Below are positions 1 through 8,682 of a DNA stretch of 35,365 nt, in pieces. The notes beneath the pieces are model-generated. The model worked only from the letters and a program-made list of their open reading frames with translations. It made no database searches and was not told where the DNA came from. The translations under genes were made by a program, and so were the position numbers. Position 1 is the stretch's first letter; each line of letters begins with the position of its first letter. The stretch is from positions 501,043-536,407 of the forward strand of contig NW_005198244.1 of NCBI RefSeq assembly GCF_000372725.1, in the 5' to 3' direction. The stretch comes from Emiliania huxleyi CCMP1516 (lineage: Eukaryota; Haptophyta; Isochrysidales; Noelaerhabdaceae).

Positions 1-321
1 GGGGGCGGAAGTGAGGCCTGGATGCATGAGAGCAGGTGCGATCGCGCGCTGGCAGCGTGCAGCTGCACGGTGAGCGTGGCGGGAGGCGCGGCCGCCGACG
101 AGGGCCCCGCGCCCCCCTCGCTACTCGGCCCGGCCCGCTCCTCACAGCTGGACGCCGCGGGCCCGCCGCCGCCCGCCGGCTGGCTGCCGCACGCGTCCTC
201 GCTGCGGCCGCGTTTGGAACCGGTTTCGCGGCCGGTGACGATCCGCAGCGTCCATTGCGACGACTGCTCGTCCGCCCAGTCCGTGTCGAGCGGCCCGCCG
301 TGCGCAGTCGTTGCCGTGTGA
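1..321 (+). CDS. Possible partial gene cut by the left edge, unrecognised
   Basis: Frame 1 is open from the first base of the window to a TGA at 319-321. The first ~22 codons (Trp, Met, His and two Cys in a compact segment) look protein-like and are followed by GTGAGC at about 67-72, a good 5' splice donor. The remainder is Pro/Ala-rich and could be intron. The only in-window ATG is at 22. No domain is recognised, and a chance open frame in GC-rich DNA is quite possible. Confidence 0.2.
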   Translation, partial: GGGSEAWMHESRCDRALAACSCTVSVAGGAAADEGPAPPSLLGPARSSQLDAAGPPPPAGWLPHASSLRPRLEPVSRPVTIRSVHCDDCSSAQSVSSGPPCAVVAV

Positions 322-554
322 AGGGGAGCACCCGCCGCGGCCGCCGCAGCCGTGGCCGCCTCATTGCCGCGTTGGCTGCCCGAGGAGCTCGGGTCGGATC
401 GGCTCGAGGACTGGCGCCCGTCGCGGTCGCGTCGCCGCCGCTGCCGGAGGCCCTGGATGTGGGCCAGCATCGCCGTGAGTTTGCTCAAGCGACACGCCGG
501 CTCGGCGGCGATTTTTCTTTTTGGGGGTTAGCCAGGGAGGATATGGCCTTGAGT
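322..554. other. No gene seen; GC-rich spacer
   Basis: GC-rich sequence with CCG/CGC runs and a short T-rich patch near 513-522. Open frames here are long only because stop codons are rare at this base composition. No RNA gene, and no coding signal I can defend. Confidence 0.3.
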
Positions 555-671
555 TATGTGTACGCCAACTCAGGGTGTGTGGCAGCCAGCTGGCTGTGTG
601 TCTTGTGAGCCTGTTTGTGTCTGTGTGTCGCTCGTGCGTGTCGTCATCATCTGTCTAGCGTCCACCCATAC
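555..671 (+). repeat. Dispersed repeat R1, copy 1, left half
   Basis: This stretch begins TATGTGTACGCCAACTCAGG and matches 34935-35053 almost base for base, including the GTGTGTGGCAGCCAGCTGGC segment. The match stops after CCACCCATAC and resumes at 2261, so copy 1 is split by the insertion at 672-2260. The 34935-35107 copy shows the unsplit arrangement. Confidence 0.85.
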
Positions 672-2227
672 GAGAGAGAGAGAATTCTTGATACGAAACC
701 ACGACGACACACACCAGTCGACTCGCATCGGTTGCCTCCATGAACGGCGGAGCTATTCTCGCGCCCACACCACACCTGGCTCCAACGTGGACACGCCCAT
801 AGCTGGGGACACTACTAGGTCACGCATGGCATCACAGAAGTTTTATCTCTGGGCCCCGAAAGGCATCTCTAGCAGTGTCGTTACACATGCCCCCTCCCCT
901 CCTGGGCGCATGCGCCTCACGTCTCGCCAGAGCATAAGCCCTTGGCGTGTGGCGAGACGAGTTTTTCGCCATCGCAGCGAGCAGCAAGCCGCCCGCCGCA
1001 AACAGCCGGAGGCATCGCCACGGCACTGGCTGCGCCGCGGTCCCGCACCCGTCGACGCAGCTCCCCCCGCGGAAGACCGCGCGTAGCAACGTCTTGACGA
1101 TCGAGATGAGCGTGCCTGAAGCTCGCCCACCTACTGCCCCTGAGAGTTGGTTATCGAGTGGGCTCAGCTCCCCCCCTTGGGATCGAAGCTTCCACGACCT
1201 CGCACCCAACATCCCAGGCGGGATCAGAAGGGGACTCCACACCGGACACCGCCCGGGCACAGCCCCCCTACCCGTCGGATCGCACAGAGGGCCCCCTCGG
1301 AGCAGCCCACACACAATCACGCATCGGCAGAGTTAGTGCCTGAGTCAGGCAGACAGCACAGACAAGGAGAGGAGAGAGAGAGAGGAGAGAGAGAGAGGAG
1401 AGAGGAGAGGGTGAGGGAGTGTGTACACGTGAGGAGTGGGGAGGGTGTCTGTGGTGGGTTGTAGTCCTACTACGTGGTTAAAACCACGCGCCCCTCAGGA
1501 GCTTAAGGTAGAGCTGAGCGTCCAAGACGCCTCGGTGCCACCCACCGGCGTGAGACCATCCGGATCTGCCTGCCGCGTCCTCCGTACGCAGCAGTCCCCG
1601 CGATGGCCCACGGTCCGCCGTCGCCTGGTTGAACCCCCTGCCTCCCGGTTGACCCCCCGGTCCCCGTACTCGACCATGAAGTAAACTCAAAGTCCACCAC
1701 AGCCACCAGCCTCCTACCTCCACCCGCGAGCCGCCACCGCTTCCGCCCGCGACGCCGCCCGCCGCGTCAGATAGCCACGACGCGCGCATCGAGTCGCGTC
1801 GGAGAGCCGCGCCGCACCAGCAGCAGCATCTGCACCACCAGCAGCAGCAGCAGCACCACCACCACCACCCGAGAGAGAAGCGCACCTGCCCGACGCCGCC
1901 CGCCGCGTCAGACGCTCGCGACGCGCGCGTCGAGCCCAGTCGCACAGCCGCGCCGCGCCAGCAGCAGCATCGGCACCAGCAGCAGCAGCACCACCACCAC
2001 CAGCACCAACAGAGACAGGCAGTGCAGGCGCAGAGGCGCTCGCAGAGCGGCGCTCAGCGCCGCGCACGCCACGCTGCGGACCGTCGGACGAGCGCACCGT
2101 ACGTCGGCGGCGAGCCGCGTCGCCAGCCGTCTCGCGAGAGAGCGGCGCCGCCGCGTGCGCGCAGCAGCCGCCGCGGCAGAGGCGAGCCGCGGCGACGTCC
2201 GCACTAACGGATAACTGCCATTGGCGG

Positions 2228-2260
<33 letters not shown>
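672..2260. mobile_element. 1589-bp insertion with 10-bp target duplication and GA/TC inverted ends
   Basis: The segment is bracketed by direct repeats CCACCCATAC at 662-671 and 2261-2270, and it interrupts repeat R1, which is continuous at 34935-35107. Its left end is a (GA)n run ending in GAA (672-684). Its right end is TT(CT)n (2231-2260), so the termini are inverted relative to each other. A 10-bp duplication is within the range known for Mutator-like elements, but no transposase is recognisable inside. It carries a GA-rich block (about 1366-1410) and a duplicated ~141-bp CAG/CAC-rich unit (about 1751-2010). Retroposition or repair of a break with filler DNA are alternatives. The class is uncertain; insertion itself is well supported. 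Confidence 0.7.
1680..2207 (+). other. Open frame rich in Gln and His inside the insertion
   Basis: One plus-strand frame stays open for about 175 codons and reads as two copies of a ~47-residue unit containing long Gln and His tracts from CAG and CAC repeats, then an Arg-rich tail ending at 2207. It has no in-frame ATG (only GTG at 2022), so if it is coding it would have to be an internal or terminal exon. The tracts may simply be a triplet microsatellite. No family is recognised. Confidence 0.25.
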
Positions 2261-2263
<3 letters not shown>

Positions 2264-2330
2264 CCCATACCGCGTTGGTGTCCAGTCCGAGCCTGGCTGT
2301 TCTTCACCTTTCTACATACCTACCTACCTA
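2261..2330 (+). repeat. Dispersed repeat R1, copy 1, right half
   Basis: Starting with the duplicated CCACCCATAC, this matches 35044-35107 (CGCGTTGGTGTCCAGTCCGA, then GCCTGGCTGTTCTTCACC, then short CTAC repeats). It completes the copy interrupted at 671. Confidence 0.85.
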
Positions 2331-3228
2331 CTGAGCCAGCCCTTGACCGATTCCGCATGGTACGGGACCCCTCGATCGTCTCGCCCTCCCTCCCTGGTCG
2401 CCTTCGTTAATGTTCCCTTGTTTGTCGCAGTCACACACACGCTCACGCACGCACACGCCGCACCGCACCGCGTGCCCGGCCACCGCCCCGCCCCAGGCGG
2501 GAAAGAGATGAGGAGATGGGACAGCGAAGGAGGAGCCCAACACGTACGGGAGGGTAAAGTTGTGCGTCACGCTGCCCGGCGTTTCTCACTTTCCGGGACA
2601 GCCCCGCCCTTTTGAGGCAGGAGGGTGTGACGACTACCCCCCGTACGCCCGGTTGCATCATACCCCATCGCCGACCGCCCATTCCCCCCTCCTCGTTCCC
2701 CCCTCGTGATCTTCAGCCTCAACAGGCCCCGAGTGTGTGTCTCGACCGTTGAGCTTCTGCCCCGCACACCCCCACCCCCTTCCGCTCCGCACGTACACCC
2801 AGGCCCGACACGCACACATTCGAGACAAACCCGGCGTCCTGCTCTCAAAAGAAAAGAAAAATGGGAAGGAGGAGACCAGCGGGGGAGACTCCACGCCTAT
2901 GCAACACCCCAGAGAGGGGCTGCCATCGCCGAAGCTGTGCCTAAGCATAACTCCCAAACCCGCAGTGGCCCGGGGGGCCTTGGGGGCAGCCTGCCGGACC
3001 GCTGTAAAAAAATCAAGCCCCAGAAGATGAGTGTAATCGATGGATTGGGCTGTCGACCGTGCCTCCCCTCTTTGCGTCAGAGTGGGACCTACGCCGCGCC
3101 GGGTAGGGGGCGCGCCCGGTCCTCGACGGAGCCGCGCGCCCCAAACGACCCAGGCGGCGAGTAGTCGCCCTCGAACCTCCGGCATGTTAGTAGTAACGTG
3201 GTTAGCGCCCGCCCCCCTCCGCCCGCCC
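2331..3228. other. No gene seen; 3' flank of the exon that follows
   Basis: Low-complexity GC-rich DNA with short CA/CG runs (about 2430-2470) and an A-rich patch at 2848-2862. No frame shows convincing protein composition. Some of it may be 3' untranslated sequence of the minus-strand exon ending at 3229. Confidence 0.3.
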
Positions 3229-3470
3229 CTACTCGAACTGCTCCGGAGGCGCCCGCGGCATCCCGCCGCCCATCTTCGGGTGCGCGTTGTTGTCGAAGAT
3301 GGCAGCGTTGCGCCTCGCGATGACGGTCGAGTGCACTTGCGCTTTGCCGATGTCGCACGGTATGCATCCAGGTAGCTCCGAGCGGTGGTAGATGCACTCT
3401 GTCTTAGCGCCCACGCCGGTGCAGCGCGTCTCGGGGGTGATGGCGCCCTTGGGGTGGTTGAGGTAGCCTT
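3229..3470 (-). CDS. C-terminal exon of an unrecognised protein
   Basis: Read on the minus strand, about 3470 down to a TAG at 3231-3229 gives ~79 residues of balanced, non-repetitive composition: GYLNHPKG at the start, four spaced Cys, then IARRNAAIFDNNAHPKMGG and a PEQFE end. This contrasts with the biased frames around it. Just upstream another minus frame (about 3560-3474) reads LGAGAVLGIDLISPAVELHD, which looks like the preceding coding segment but is out of phase, so a small intron or a frameshift lies near 3470. Further upstream is a Pro/Ser-rich minisatellite. The family is not recognised. Confidence 0.45.
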
Positions 3471-3544
3471 GACGCCTGGTCGTGCAGTTCGACGGCGGGG
3501 CTGATCAGGTCGATGCCGAGCACCGCGCCCGCCCCGAGCTGCCT

Positions 3545-4080
3545 CGCCGAGGCGGCAGCGAGGGGGGCGACGGAGAGGAGGGTGGTGGAGGGGAGGGCGG
3601 CGGGGGGGAGGGCGACGGAGAGGAGGGCGGCGACGGGGCGAGCTGTGGGGGTCGAGGGCGGCGGGAATGGAGGCGGCATGGACGAGGGTGGCGGAGAGGG
3701 GGGCGGCGGTGAGGGGGGCGGCGGAGTGGGGAGCGGCGGGGGGGAGGGCGGCAGGAGGGAGGGTGGCGGAGGCAAGGGCGGCGGAGAGGGGGACGGCGGA
3801 GACGGAGGTGACGGAGAGGGGTGCGGCGGAGAGGGGTGCGGCGGAGAGGGGTGCGGCGGAGAGGGGAGCGGCGAGGGGGAGGGCGGCGGAGAGGCGGGCG
3901 GCGGAGGGGAGGGCGGCGGAGTGGAGGGCGGCGGGGATGAGGGCGGCGGAGATGCGAATGGGGGAGGGGGTGGCGGCGGAGGCGAGGGCGGCGGAGAGAG
4001 GGACGGCGGATGGGAGGGCGGCGAGGAGGAGGGCGGCGGAGGGAGGAGCGGCGGAGGGGAGGGCGACGGGGGAGGAGGGA
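3545..4080. repeat. G-rich minisatellite (GGCGGAG-type units)
   Basis: About 535 bp of degenerate tandem GGCGGAGRGG-like units, nearly all purine plus C on the plus strand. All six frames stay open, giving Gly/Glu-, Ala/Arg- or Pro/Ser-rich artefacts. The density of G runs makes G-quadruplex formation plausible. It sits immediately upstream (minus sense) of the 3229-3470 exon, so it may be an intron or a Pro-rich coding tract. Confidence 0.8.
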
Positions 4081-5247
4081 GAAAAAACCTCGGACATTTT
4101 ACGAACTCCTTTGCGACGTGCGCGTCGCGTCGCCAAGGCTCGGCGACCTCGGTCGTACACTCGGCTGGCTGCGCGGGTTTTCAGCCAGGTTCCCGCGCAC
4201 CGGCCACGACGGACCAACCAGACCAAAAATCGCGACGCTCGCGCGCAAAAATCAGTACGACATCAACGCTCGCAGACGCTCTCGAGGATCTCGAGGATCT
4301 CGAGGATTTGAGGATGGTGAGGGGTGAGGGTGAGGTGATGCCCTCCCCCCTCCCCCCCCGCCCGGCCTCGAACCCGCAGCCAACCGGCCCCGCTGCGAAC
4401 CTCTGACCGCTAAGCCACCAATGCACAAACCTCGACGCCACAAAATTCTGAATCTCATACACCCCATGCACTCAGCTCACAAACCAGCACCCTGTAGTAT
4501 GAGCCCCGCGCGTCTCGAGCCCCAACTGACAACACTCACCATTGTCCCTCGGACACCACTCTCCAGCCGCGCTACCTCCGCCCACCTACCGCTCTCGCAT
4601 GACATCTCGACAATCCTCATCTCCGGGCCCAAGACTCCTAACCACTTCCCCTGCTCGCCCAGGACCACGAAGCGCCGCCCGCGCGCCCATTGACCCCCCA
4701 ATCGACCCACCTGCTATCCCTCAATTGCCACCCGCCAGATGTACTGCCCTCGCCCACCCAATACTCTCACCCTCCTGACCCGGACAGTCCAGGTACAGGA
4801 AAAGCGGGGAGCGGGGCCCGATCCAAGGAGCACCCCGTCGGCCCGGGAGGGCTGTGAATTTCGGCGCGGGCGGAAGGCTGCCTGCAAACGCTCAGTCAGC
4901 CCCCGGCTGAGCTGCCGAATCCTCCCGGCTAATCCCCTGACCTGCCGCCTGAAACGGGACAACATTACACCACCTCACACACACTCCCCCCTCAGGGCAA
5001 GCAGTGCGCAAGTCCACCCGAACTCTAGGCGAGGCATCGACCGCTCCTTTGGAATAGTGCCGTCAGTGGCTGCACTAGACGCCCATTAGATGGCGCGCGG
5101 CGCGGGCGGATGACTAGGGGAGAGAATGCGGAGAGACTAGCTCGCAGGTAGATGTGCTCAGCCAAGGGTAAGGGATGAGGGGAATGTGTCAGTGTGAGGG
5201 GTGCACCAACCGCAGAGCATTGTGTTTTGCCTTTAAGACTTGAACAG
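4081..5247. other. No protein gene seen; short repeats and a tRNA-like sequence
   Basis: Contains a four-unit AGGATCTCG-type repeat (about 4275-4313), the tRNA-like sequence at 4350-4425, and less GC-biased DNA without a convincing open frame. Confidence 0.3.
4350..4425 (-). other. tRNA-like sequence with Pol III A- and B-box motifs (tRNA relic or SINE head)
   Basis: On the minus strand TGGCTTAGCGGTCAG resembles an A box with D-arm, and GGGTTCGAGGCC about 35 bases later resembles a B box with T-loop. The T-stem does not pair fully (GCGGG against CCGGG) and no clean acceptor stem is visible, so this is probably not a working tRNA. It could be a degenerate tRNA or the head of a tRNA-derived SINE. 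Confidence 0.35.
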
Positions 5248-5259
5248 TTTTTTTATGAC

Positions 5260-5547
5260 GGGGAGGGGGGCGGCGGAGACGAAGGCGGCGTGGGGGGTGG
5301 CGGCGGAGACAGAGGCGGGCGACAGAGGGAGGGGGGGGCGGCAGAGGGGAGGGTGGCGGAGAGGGGGGCGTCGGAGAGGGGGGGGACGAAGGCGGCGGAG
5401 ACGGTGGCCGCGAGGGAGGGAGCGGCGGAGACGGTGGCCGCGAGGGAGGGGGCAGCGGGGACGAGGGCGGCGGGGAGGAGAGCGGCAGTGAGGAGGGTGG
5501 CGGCAGTCACTTCTCTTCGCTATTTTTTCAGACCCTGGAATCAATTC
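5260..5547. repeat. Second G-rich minisatellite block, bracketed by TTTTTATGAC
   Basis: GGCGGAGAC/GAGGGGG-type units fill about 5260-5505 and resemble the array at 3545-4080. The block plus ~40 bp of T-rich sequence is flanked by a 10-bp direct repeat TTTTTATGAC at 5250-5259 and 5548-5557. This could be a target duplication, but the T-rich motif is simple enough to arise by chance. Confidence 0.6.
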
Positions 5548-5647
5548 TTTTTATGACTGGTCACCTGGCCAGAATGTCACTCCATCATATCCTGTAAGGG
5601 GAACCCAACTTTTCTTCCAAACCACGCGGCACCGAGTTTGGCGGCAA

Positions 5648-5835
5648 AGAAAGAAAGAAAACAGACAACCCAAGGGAGGGATGGGAGGACGGCACGCCGC
5701 CACCACACAGGGATTTTAAGGACAGGTGTGTGATGCGCTAGCCGTCGCCCACCCTAGGGAGTCTGCCTCTTCCTATCTCTCTTCGCAGTCTCTCGCCGCT
5801 TCTCGCTGCAACCTTCATGCCACCTCGCGCGACGG
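5648..5835 (+). repeat. Dispersed repeat R2, copy C (truncated)
   Basis: Begins with an AAAGAAAG run, then CAACCCAAGGGAGGGATGGG, GGCACGCCGCCACCACACAG, GGATTTTAAGG and the GTCTGCCTCTTC segment. It matches 12967-13154 closely and the reverse complement of 12443-12633. The match ends after GCCACCTCGCG at about 5832, earlier than in the other two copies. Confidence 0.85.
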
Positions 5836-6135
5836 AGAGCAGCGTACGGAGGTCTCTCTCACGTGCCTCAGCCTGCAGCTTGGCAGCTCAATGGCCCACA
5901 CGCGACACGCCTCCAAGTGCCTGTCGCCACGGCATCCAGACCGTGGTCTGGAGCACGTTGGTCCTGGACCTCGAGGTCACCGAGCGGTGAGACACCTGGA
6001 GAGAGCAGCATTCGACACTGAACGCAGTCGTTCCAAGCCGCGTAGACACGGGGTCCTCGCTTGTTTGTTTGTCCTTGGACCCTGCGCCGCTTCGTTCACC
6101 GTCTCGATCGGCTTATTCTCGCCTGGCTTTCGTTA
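5836..6135. other. Upstream region of the RPEL gene, no separate gene seen
   Basis: Unique sequence with mixed open frames. It probably contains the promoter, leader or a first exon of the downstream gene. No TATA box or clear splice pair identified. Confidence 0.25.
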
Positions 6136-6651
6136 ATGGGGTATTTTTTCCGCCAAGGCGTGAGAGGTGATGATGACGCGGGCGGCGATTTGGGGTTGAA
6201 AGAGATGACTGTGACACAGCCGACGCTCTCGCGCCTCGGGGAGGTGGGCCTCACCGTCAGCCCAAAGCTGTCGCCGCGCCTCGCCGACACTTCAATCCGG
6301 CTTGAGCACGCGCTCACAAAGGACGTGCTCAACCGAAAGCTCTCCGAGCGCCCGTCACTGCGGGACCTCGTCGACGCGGGGGTGATGAAGCCAACTTCGC
6401 TCTCCGTCTCGCCGTGTCTGGCGGGGCCGGCCGAGAAGCTCGAGCTTAGCCTCCGGCACGACCGGCTCGGTCGCAAACTTGGGCGGCGGCCTTCTCGCGA
6501 GCTCGTCACCGAGGCGCACATTCTCCGGACTGCAAGCCACCTGGATCCCTCGCTGGCACCCGCGGCCGACGCTCTGCAGCAGCAGCGCAAGCGCGATGCC
6601 GCCTCCGACCGCCTCCGCTCGTGCGGCATCTCGACCGCGATCATGGTCTGA
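6136..6651 (+). CDS. Small RPEL-repeat protein (G-actin-binding type)
   Basis: The frame ends at TGA 6649-6651. From the ATG at 6136 it gives 171 aa; the ATG at 6205 would give 148 aa and is an equally good start. Counting from 6205, two RPEL motifs stand out: residues 42-62 (LNRKLSERPSLRDLVDAGVM) and 88-107 (LGRKLGRRPSRELVTEAHIL). Each has the family pattern Leu, Lys-Leu, Arg-Pro, Glu/Asp-Leu. RPEL motifs (PF02755) bind monomeric actin in MRTF and Phactr proteins. The remainder is Leu/Ser-rich with a Gln/Arg-rich helix near the C-terminus and no second domain, so a cytoskeletal role is inferred only from the repeats. An upstream exon cannot be excluded. Confidence 0.65.
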   Translation: MGYFFRQGVRGDDDAGGDLGLKEMTVTQPTLSRLGEVGLTVSPKLSPRLADTSIRLEHALTKDVLNRKLSERPSLRDLVDAGVMKPTSLSVSPCLAGPAEKLELSLRHDRLGRKLGRRPSRELVTEAHILRTASHLDPSLAPAADALQQQRKRDAASDRLRSCGISTAIMV

Positions 6652-7392
6652 CGGACAGCGGCGGCAGAAATGCAGCGGCTAGCTGCACTGTCAACTGCGC
6701 CAACGGGACACGCCCCGCCAGAACTCTCAGAGCGTGATCATGGTGACGGACGGAACTTACCAGGAGCGGACGCGGCGTGGCTCTAGGAAGCCGCTACCAG
6801 CATGTCCTGTGATCACCTGTACATGCACACCCGCTCCGCCGTCTGTTGATCACATGCATGTGCACCCGCGTACAACATACATGGCCATACACACTCACAT
6901 GGACATGGAGCATGCAGAGGAACAGTAGAGCCCTGTGTCTTGACATGGTGTGAGAGTGCGCGCTAGGAGTCGTGACACACGCGCGACGCGGAGGTGCAGG
7001 TGGCCCCCGGGGGGTGCAGTGTGCACGTGTGTGCAGTGTCCGCCCCCACACGCCGCGCGAAGAAGACGAAGAGAGAGATCGAGAGTGGGCTCTTCTATCT
7101 CTCGTACTTCTCTCTTGTTGCATGTACATGTAGTATTTGGCATGCAAAAAATCGTCGGCCACATGCGGCTGCGCGGCGAGAGCGAGCGAAACGCACACAC
7201 CTCACACGCTGGCGTCTGCGGCCCCGAGCGAGACGCCCGGCCGGAGTGCGGAGAGCCGAGAGCTCAGTGTATGCACACGGCGCCACAGTGAGTCCATGGC
7301 AAGTACATCACGTAGCACACCCGCCGAACCATGGTTAGTGTCAACAGCATGCGCTACACGCCGGCGGCAGCGGAGCAGTAATTGCTGATGCG

Positions 7393-7436
<44 letters not shown>

Positions 7437-7493
7437 GAGAGGGCGAGAAGAGAGCGAGGACGAGAGAGAGAGAGAGGCGAAGGAGCGTCGCTC
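6652..7493. other. No gene seen; 3' flanks of two convergent genes and a (GA)n tract
   Basis: Sits between the plus-strand RPEL gene and the minus-strand gene ending at 7494. It contains alternating CATG/CACA-rich sequence (about 6790-6910) and a (GA)n microsatellite at about 7396-7432 with GA-rich continuation to 7480. No convincing coding frame. Confidence 0.4.
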
Positions 7494-7899
7494 CTAGAAG
7501 GTTGGGCCCCACTCAAACCCAGAGGGCGGCGGCATGTCCGGCGGCGGCGGCGCCTTCTTCTCAGCGGCCGGCGCCTCCTTCTCCTCCACGGCAGGCGCTT
7601 CCTTGGCCTTGGAAGCCTTCTTCTTGCCGCCGCCCTCCTTCGCCACGAGCAGCGCCCTGCGGGCGCCCGCGGGCACCAAAGGGGCCAGCACCGTCGGTCC
7701 TAAGGAGGACACAGGCGGGAACTGGCTGAGCCCGGCGAAGACAGGGACGAAAGCAGAGAAGCCGCCGCAGTGAGGCGAAGAGCGGGCGTGCACGCGCACC
7801 GGTGGTGGTCGCACGCAGCTGCTGCGGCGCCAGCTGCTGCGGGCTGAGCAGGAAGCCTGCCGAGCTCACAGCACAGGTCAGAAGTGCCGACATACTCAT
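7494..7899 (-). CDS. Two-exon small protein with plastid-type leader, Lys/Ala/Pro-rich
   Basis: Exon 1 is 7899-7800 and exon 2 is 7699-7494 (TAG at 7496-7494). The 100-bp intron 7799-7700 is GTGCGC...CCTTAG, and splicing joins two different frames into one of 101 aa, which is good evidence it is real. Residues 1-20 are hydrophobic and contain AVSSAGF, resembling the signal-peptide plus ASAF-type motif of proteins sent to secondary plastids. Then come a Gln/Leu-rich stretch, RRALLVAKEGGGKKK, Ala/Glu/Lys repeats, a PPPPDMPPPS segment and a GFEWGPTF end. Starting at MSM puts the hydrophobic stretch at the N-terminus; an ATG at 7932 is the alternative. The protein itself is not recognised. Confidence 0.6.
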
Positions 7900-8682
7900 C
7901 TCGCGAGGTTTTTCTTTCGGGCACCCTCTCATCAATCTTAGGTTTTAGGTATATTGTTGGCAAATCAAGACACAGAGCTCACACAGGTGTATTGTTGGCA
8001 GACAAGACTCAGAGCTCACACAGAATCACAGCGGGAGGAAAGCGGCGAGTCGCAATTCCAGGGGTCGTTGTGGCGGGCCACCCTGTCCAGAGAGGCATGG
8101 ATGCCAATCTGGGGTCTCTCGACCGAGTCTGATTTCGCCTCGCCGCCTCCCGGTGGTGGCTGTAGAGCCAAAGCGGCGGAGATGGCGGGGGAGGGCGGGG
8201 GATCGAGGAAAGCACGACTCGCACCGACCCTTCACGAACCGAAAGGCTGCACCCGGGGAAGGCACAGTAATCCGGGCACGTGTTGGGCGCCCCGTTCCGT
8301 ATCAATCAACCCTCTCACTGTCGATAGGGCTGGCGAGTAGAGACCACGCCTGCTATTCACAGCACAAGCCCTCGCCGGGGGCTCGAGCATGCGCAGCGAA
8401 AAGCATGTGAAAAAGTGAGGCGTGGTCTACTCGCCAGGGCCGAAACCCAGCGGCGGGCGAACCTTGCATTTTTTTTCTCGCCAGGCCCGAGCCTGGCTGG
8501 CGTCTACCTCCCCACCCCCTTCTGTCCTGAATCAGGAGCGCGTAGTTGCGGTGTGCCTTTCGAGGATCGGTGGATCGCTGGATCGATCCCAGGCTGGTCG
8601 GTGACCACACAAGGCTATCCTCTCGAGATCCATCTCGGCAGGTCAGTGGCCACACAGGCCACAATCTCGCAGCCAGAAAAGT
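7900..8682. other. Divergent intergenic region, no gene seen
   Basis: Lies between the minus-strand plastid-type gene and the plus-strand zinc-finger gene, so it should hold both promoters. A short direct repeat (GTGTATTGTTGGCA-like) occurs at about 7950-8000. No TATA box evident and no convincing coding frame. Confidence 0.35.

Noticed and set aside
36..608. 190-codon plus-strand frame
   Set aside because: Arg/Ala/Gly-rich, no domain, and its end lies in dispersed repeat R1; typical random open frame in GC-rich DNA.
3513..4406. Long plus-strand frames rich in Gly/Glu or Ala/Arg, and a 522-codon minus frame over the same DNA
   Set aside because: All six frames are open because the G-rich minisatellite lacks stops; the composition is that of the repeat.
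7903..7918. CGAGGTTTTTCTTTCG shared with 29093-29108, both near minus-strand start codons
   Set aside because: Only ~16 bp, and in the second case it encodes Lys-rich residues; too short to call a regulatory element.
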